NCBI GenBank assembly: GCA_002306975.1
Contig: DBTI01000280.1
Coordinates: 1-5,949, forward strand
Source of the DNA: Ruminococcaceae bacterium UBA1320
GTDB lineage: Bacteria > Bacillota > Clostridia > Oscillospirales > Ethanoligenentaceae
Length of the DNA stretch: 5,949 bases
Direction of reading: 5' to 3'
Position numbers and translations under genes: made by a program. Shown piece after piece: positions 5,474 to 5,949 of this stretch (the first letter of the stretch is position 1; every line of letters starts with the position of its first letter). Below the pieces are notes generated by a model that saw only the letters and a list, made by a program, of their open reading frames with translations, ran no database searches and was not told where the DNA came from.

Positions 5474-5949
5474 TTAGTCTAAATAACCCTCGGCGCAGAT
5501 AAGCTCTGCCATAAGAATGCCGCCTCCGGCCGCACCGCGAATCGTGTTGTGTGACAGGCAGACAAACTTTATGTCATACTGTGTGTCAGGGCGCAGGCGA
5601 CCTATTGAAACAGCCATGCCGCCTTCAATGTCGCGGTCAAGCCTGATTTGAGGTCTGTCGTTCTCTGTGAAATAGTGCAAAAACTGCTTTGGCGCGCTTG
5701 GCAGGTTAAGCTCCTGTGCGCGGCCTTTAAAATTAACCCATTTTTCAATAATGTCGTCAAGCTTCGGTTTTTTCTCAAACGATGCAAATACCGCCGCAAG
5801 ATGACCGTCGGATATAGGCACTCTAATACACTGTGTGGTGATTGATGGGGAATCAGTGAGCTCTATGGCACCGTTTTTAATACTGCCCCAAATCTTGAGC
5901 GGCTCTTTTTCTGATTTTTCTTCTTCCCCGCCGATGTAAGGGATTACAT
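5474..5949 (-). CDS. asd: Aspartate-semialdehyde dehydrogenase, archaeal/fungal type (C-terminal part)
   Basis: The frame is open from the right window edge to TAA (complement of 5474-5476), giving the last 157 residues plus a partial codon; the family is about 350 residues, so the N-terminal NADP-binding half with the active-site cysteine lies outside. Aspartate-semialdehyde dehydrogenase converts aspartyl-4-phosphate to aspartate-semialdehyde, the branch metabolite for lysine, threonine and methionine. Seen here: VIPYIGGEEEKSEKEPLKI near the edge, then CIRVPISDGHLA carrying the conserved histidine, and a C-terminal block DNTIRGAAGGG-like region (SHNTIRGAAGGGILMAE). The VIPYI-GEEEK and RVP-DGH patterns fit the archaeal/yeast-like branch rather than the E. 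coli-like or B. subtilis-like Asd. The codon at 5819-5821 (GTG) is internal, not a start, because the similarity continues upstream. It leads the lysine operon and directly supplies dapA. Confidence 0.93.
   Translation of the reverse strand, partial: VIPYIGGEEEKSEKEPLKIWGSIKNGAIELTDSPSITTQCIRVPISDGHLAAVFASFEKKPKLDDIIEKWVNFKGRAQELNLPSAPKQFLHYFTENDRPQIRLDRDIEGGMAVSIGRLRPDTQYDIKFVCLSHNTIRGAAGGGILMAELICAEGYLD

Overview
The window looks like a chromosomal segment from a low-to-moderate GC member of the Bacillota, most likely class Clostridia. The reasons are a complete tRNA-sensing T-box leader, strong AGGAGG-type ribosome binding sites, Rho-independent terminators, and a clostridial-looking asd-dapA-dapB lysine cluster. 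The genus cannot be fixed by eye. Every gene is of a recognisable family; there is no mobile element, CRISPR array, rRNA or tRNA.

Left part, plus strand (1-1478): the 3' end of uvrA (nucleotide excision repair; the window opens at the Walker A motif of the second ATPase domain), then a complete YbaK/EbsC-type Cys-tRNA(Pro) deacylase gene starting at 990. A 10-bp inverted repeat right after that gene may end the transcript.

Middle part, plus strand (1539-3109): a near-consensus sigma-A-type promoter, a full T-box riboswitch of about 300 nt, and a class I/II PLP-dependent aminotransferase of the LysN/ARO8 type. The Stem I fold, the antiterminator and the competing terminator can all be drawn base by base. 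The triplet in the specifier position reads GUA (valine) and the antiterminator bulge reads UGGU. That suggests the aminotransferase is switched on when tRNA-Val is uncharged, pointing to a branched-chain amino acid role rather than the 2-aminoadipate or aromatic role its family name might suggest.

Right part, minus strand (5949 down to 3211): asd (partial, archaeal/fungal-type aspartate-semialdehyde dehydrogenase), dapA, dapB, and a stand-alone tandem-ACT protein resembling the regulatory tail of aspartokinase without its kinase domain. The first three catalyse consecutive steps from aspartyl phosphate to tetrahydrodipicolinate; the ACT protein is probably a lysine- or threonine-sensing partner. 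Gaps are 95, 39 and 5 nt, so at least dapB and the ACT gene are cotranscribed. The two opposing units meet at a perfect 18-bp hairpin (3130-3199) whose U-tract serves the minus-strand operon.

The two most interesting points are the valine-type T-box on a generically annotated aminotransferase and the kinase-less aspartokinase-like ACT protein in the lysine operon. No wholly new system is visible.
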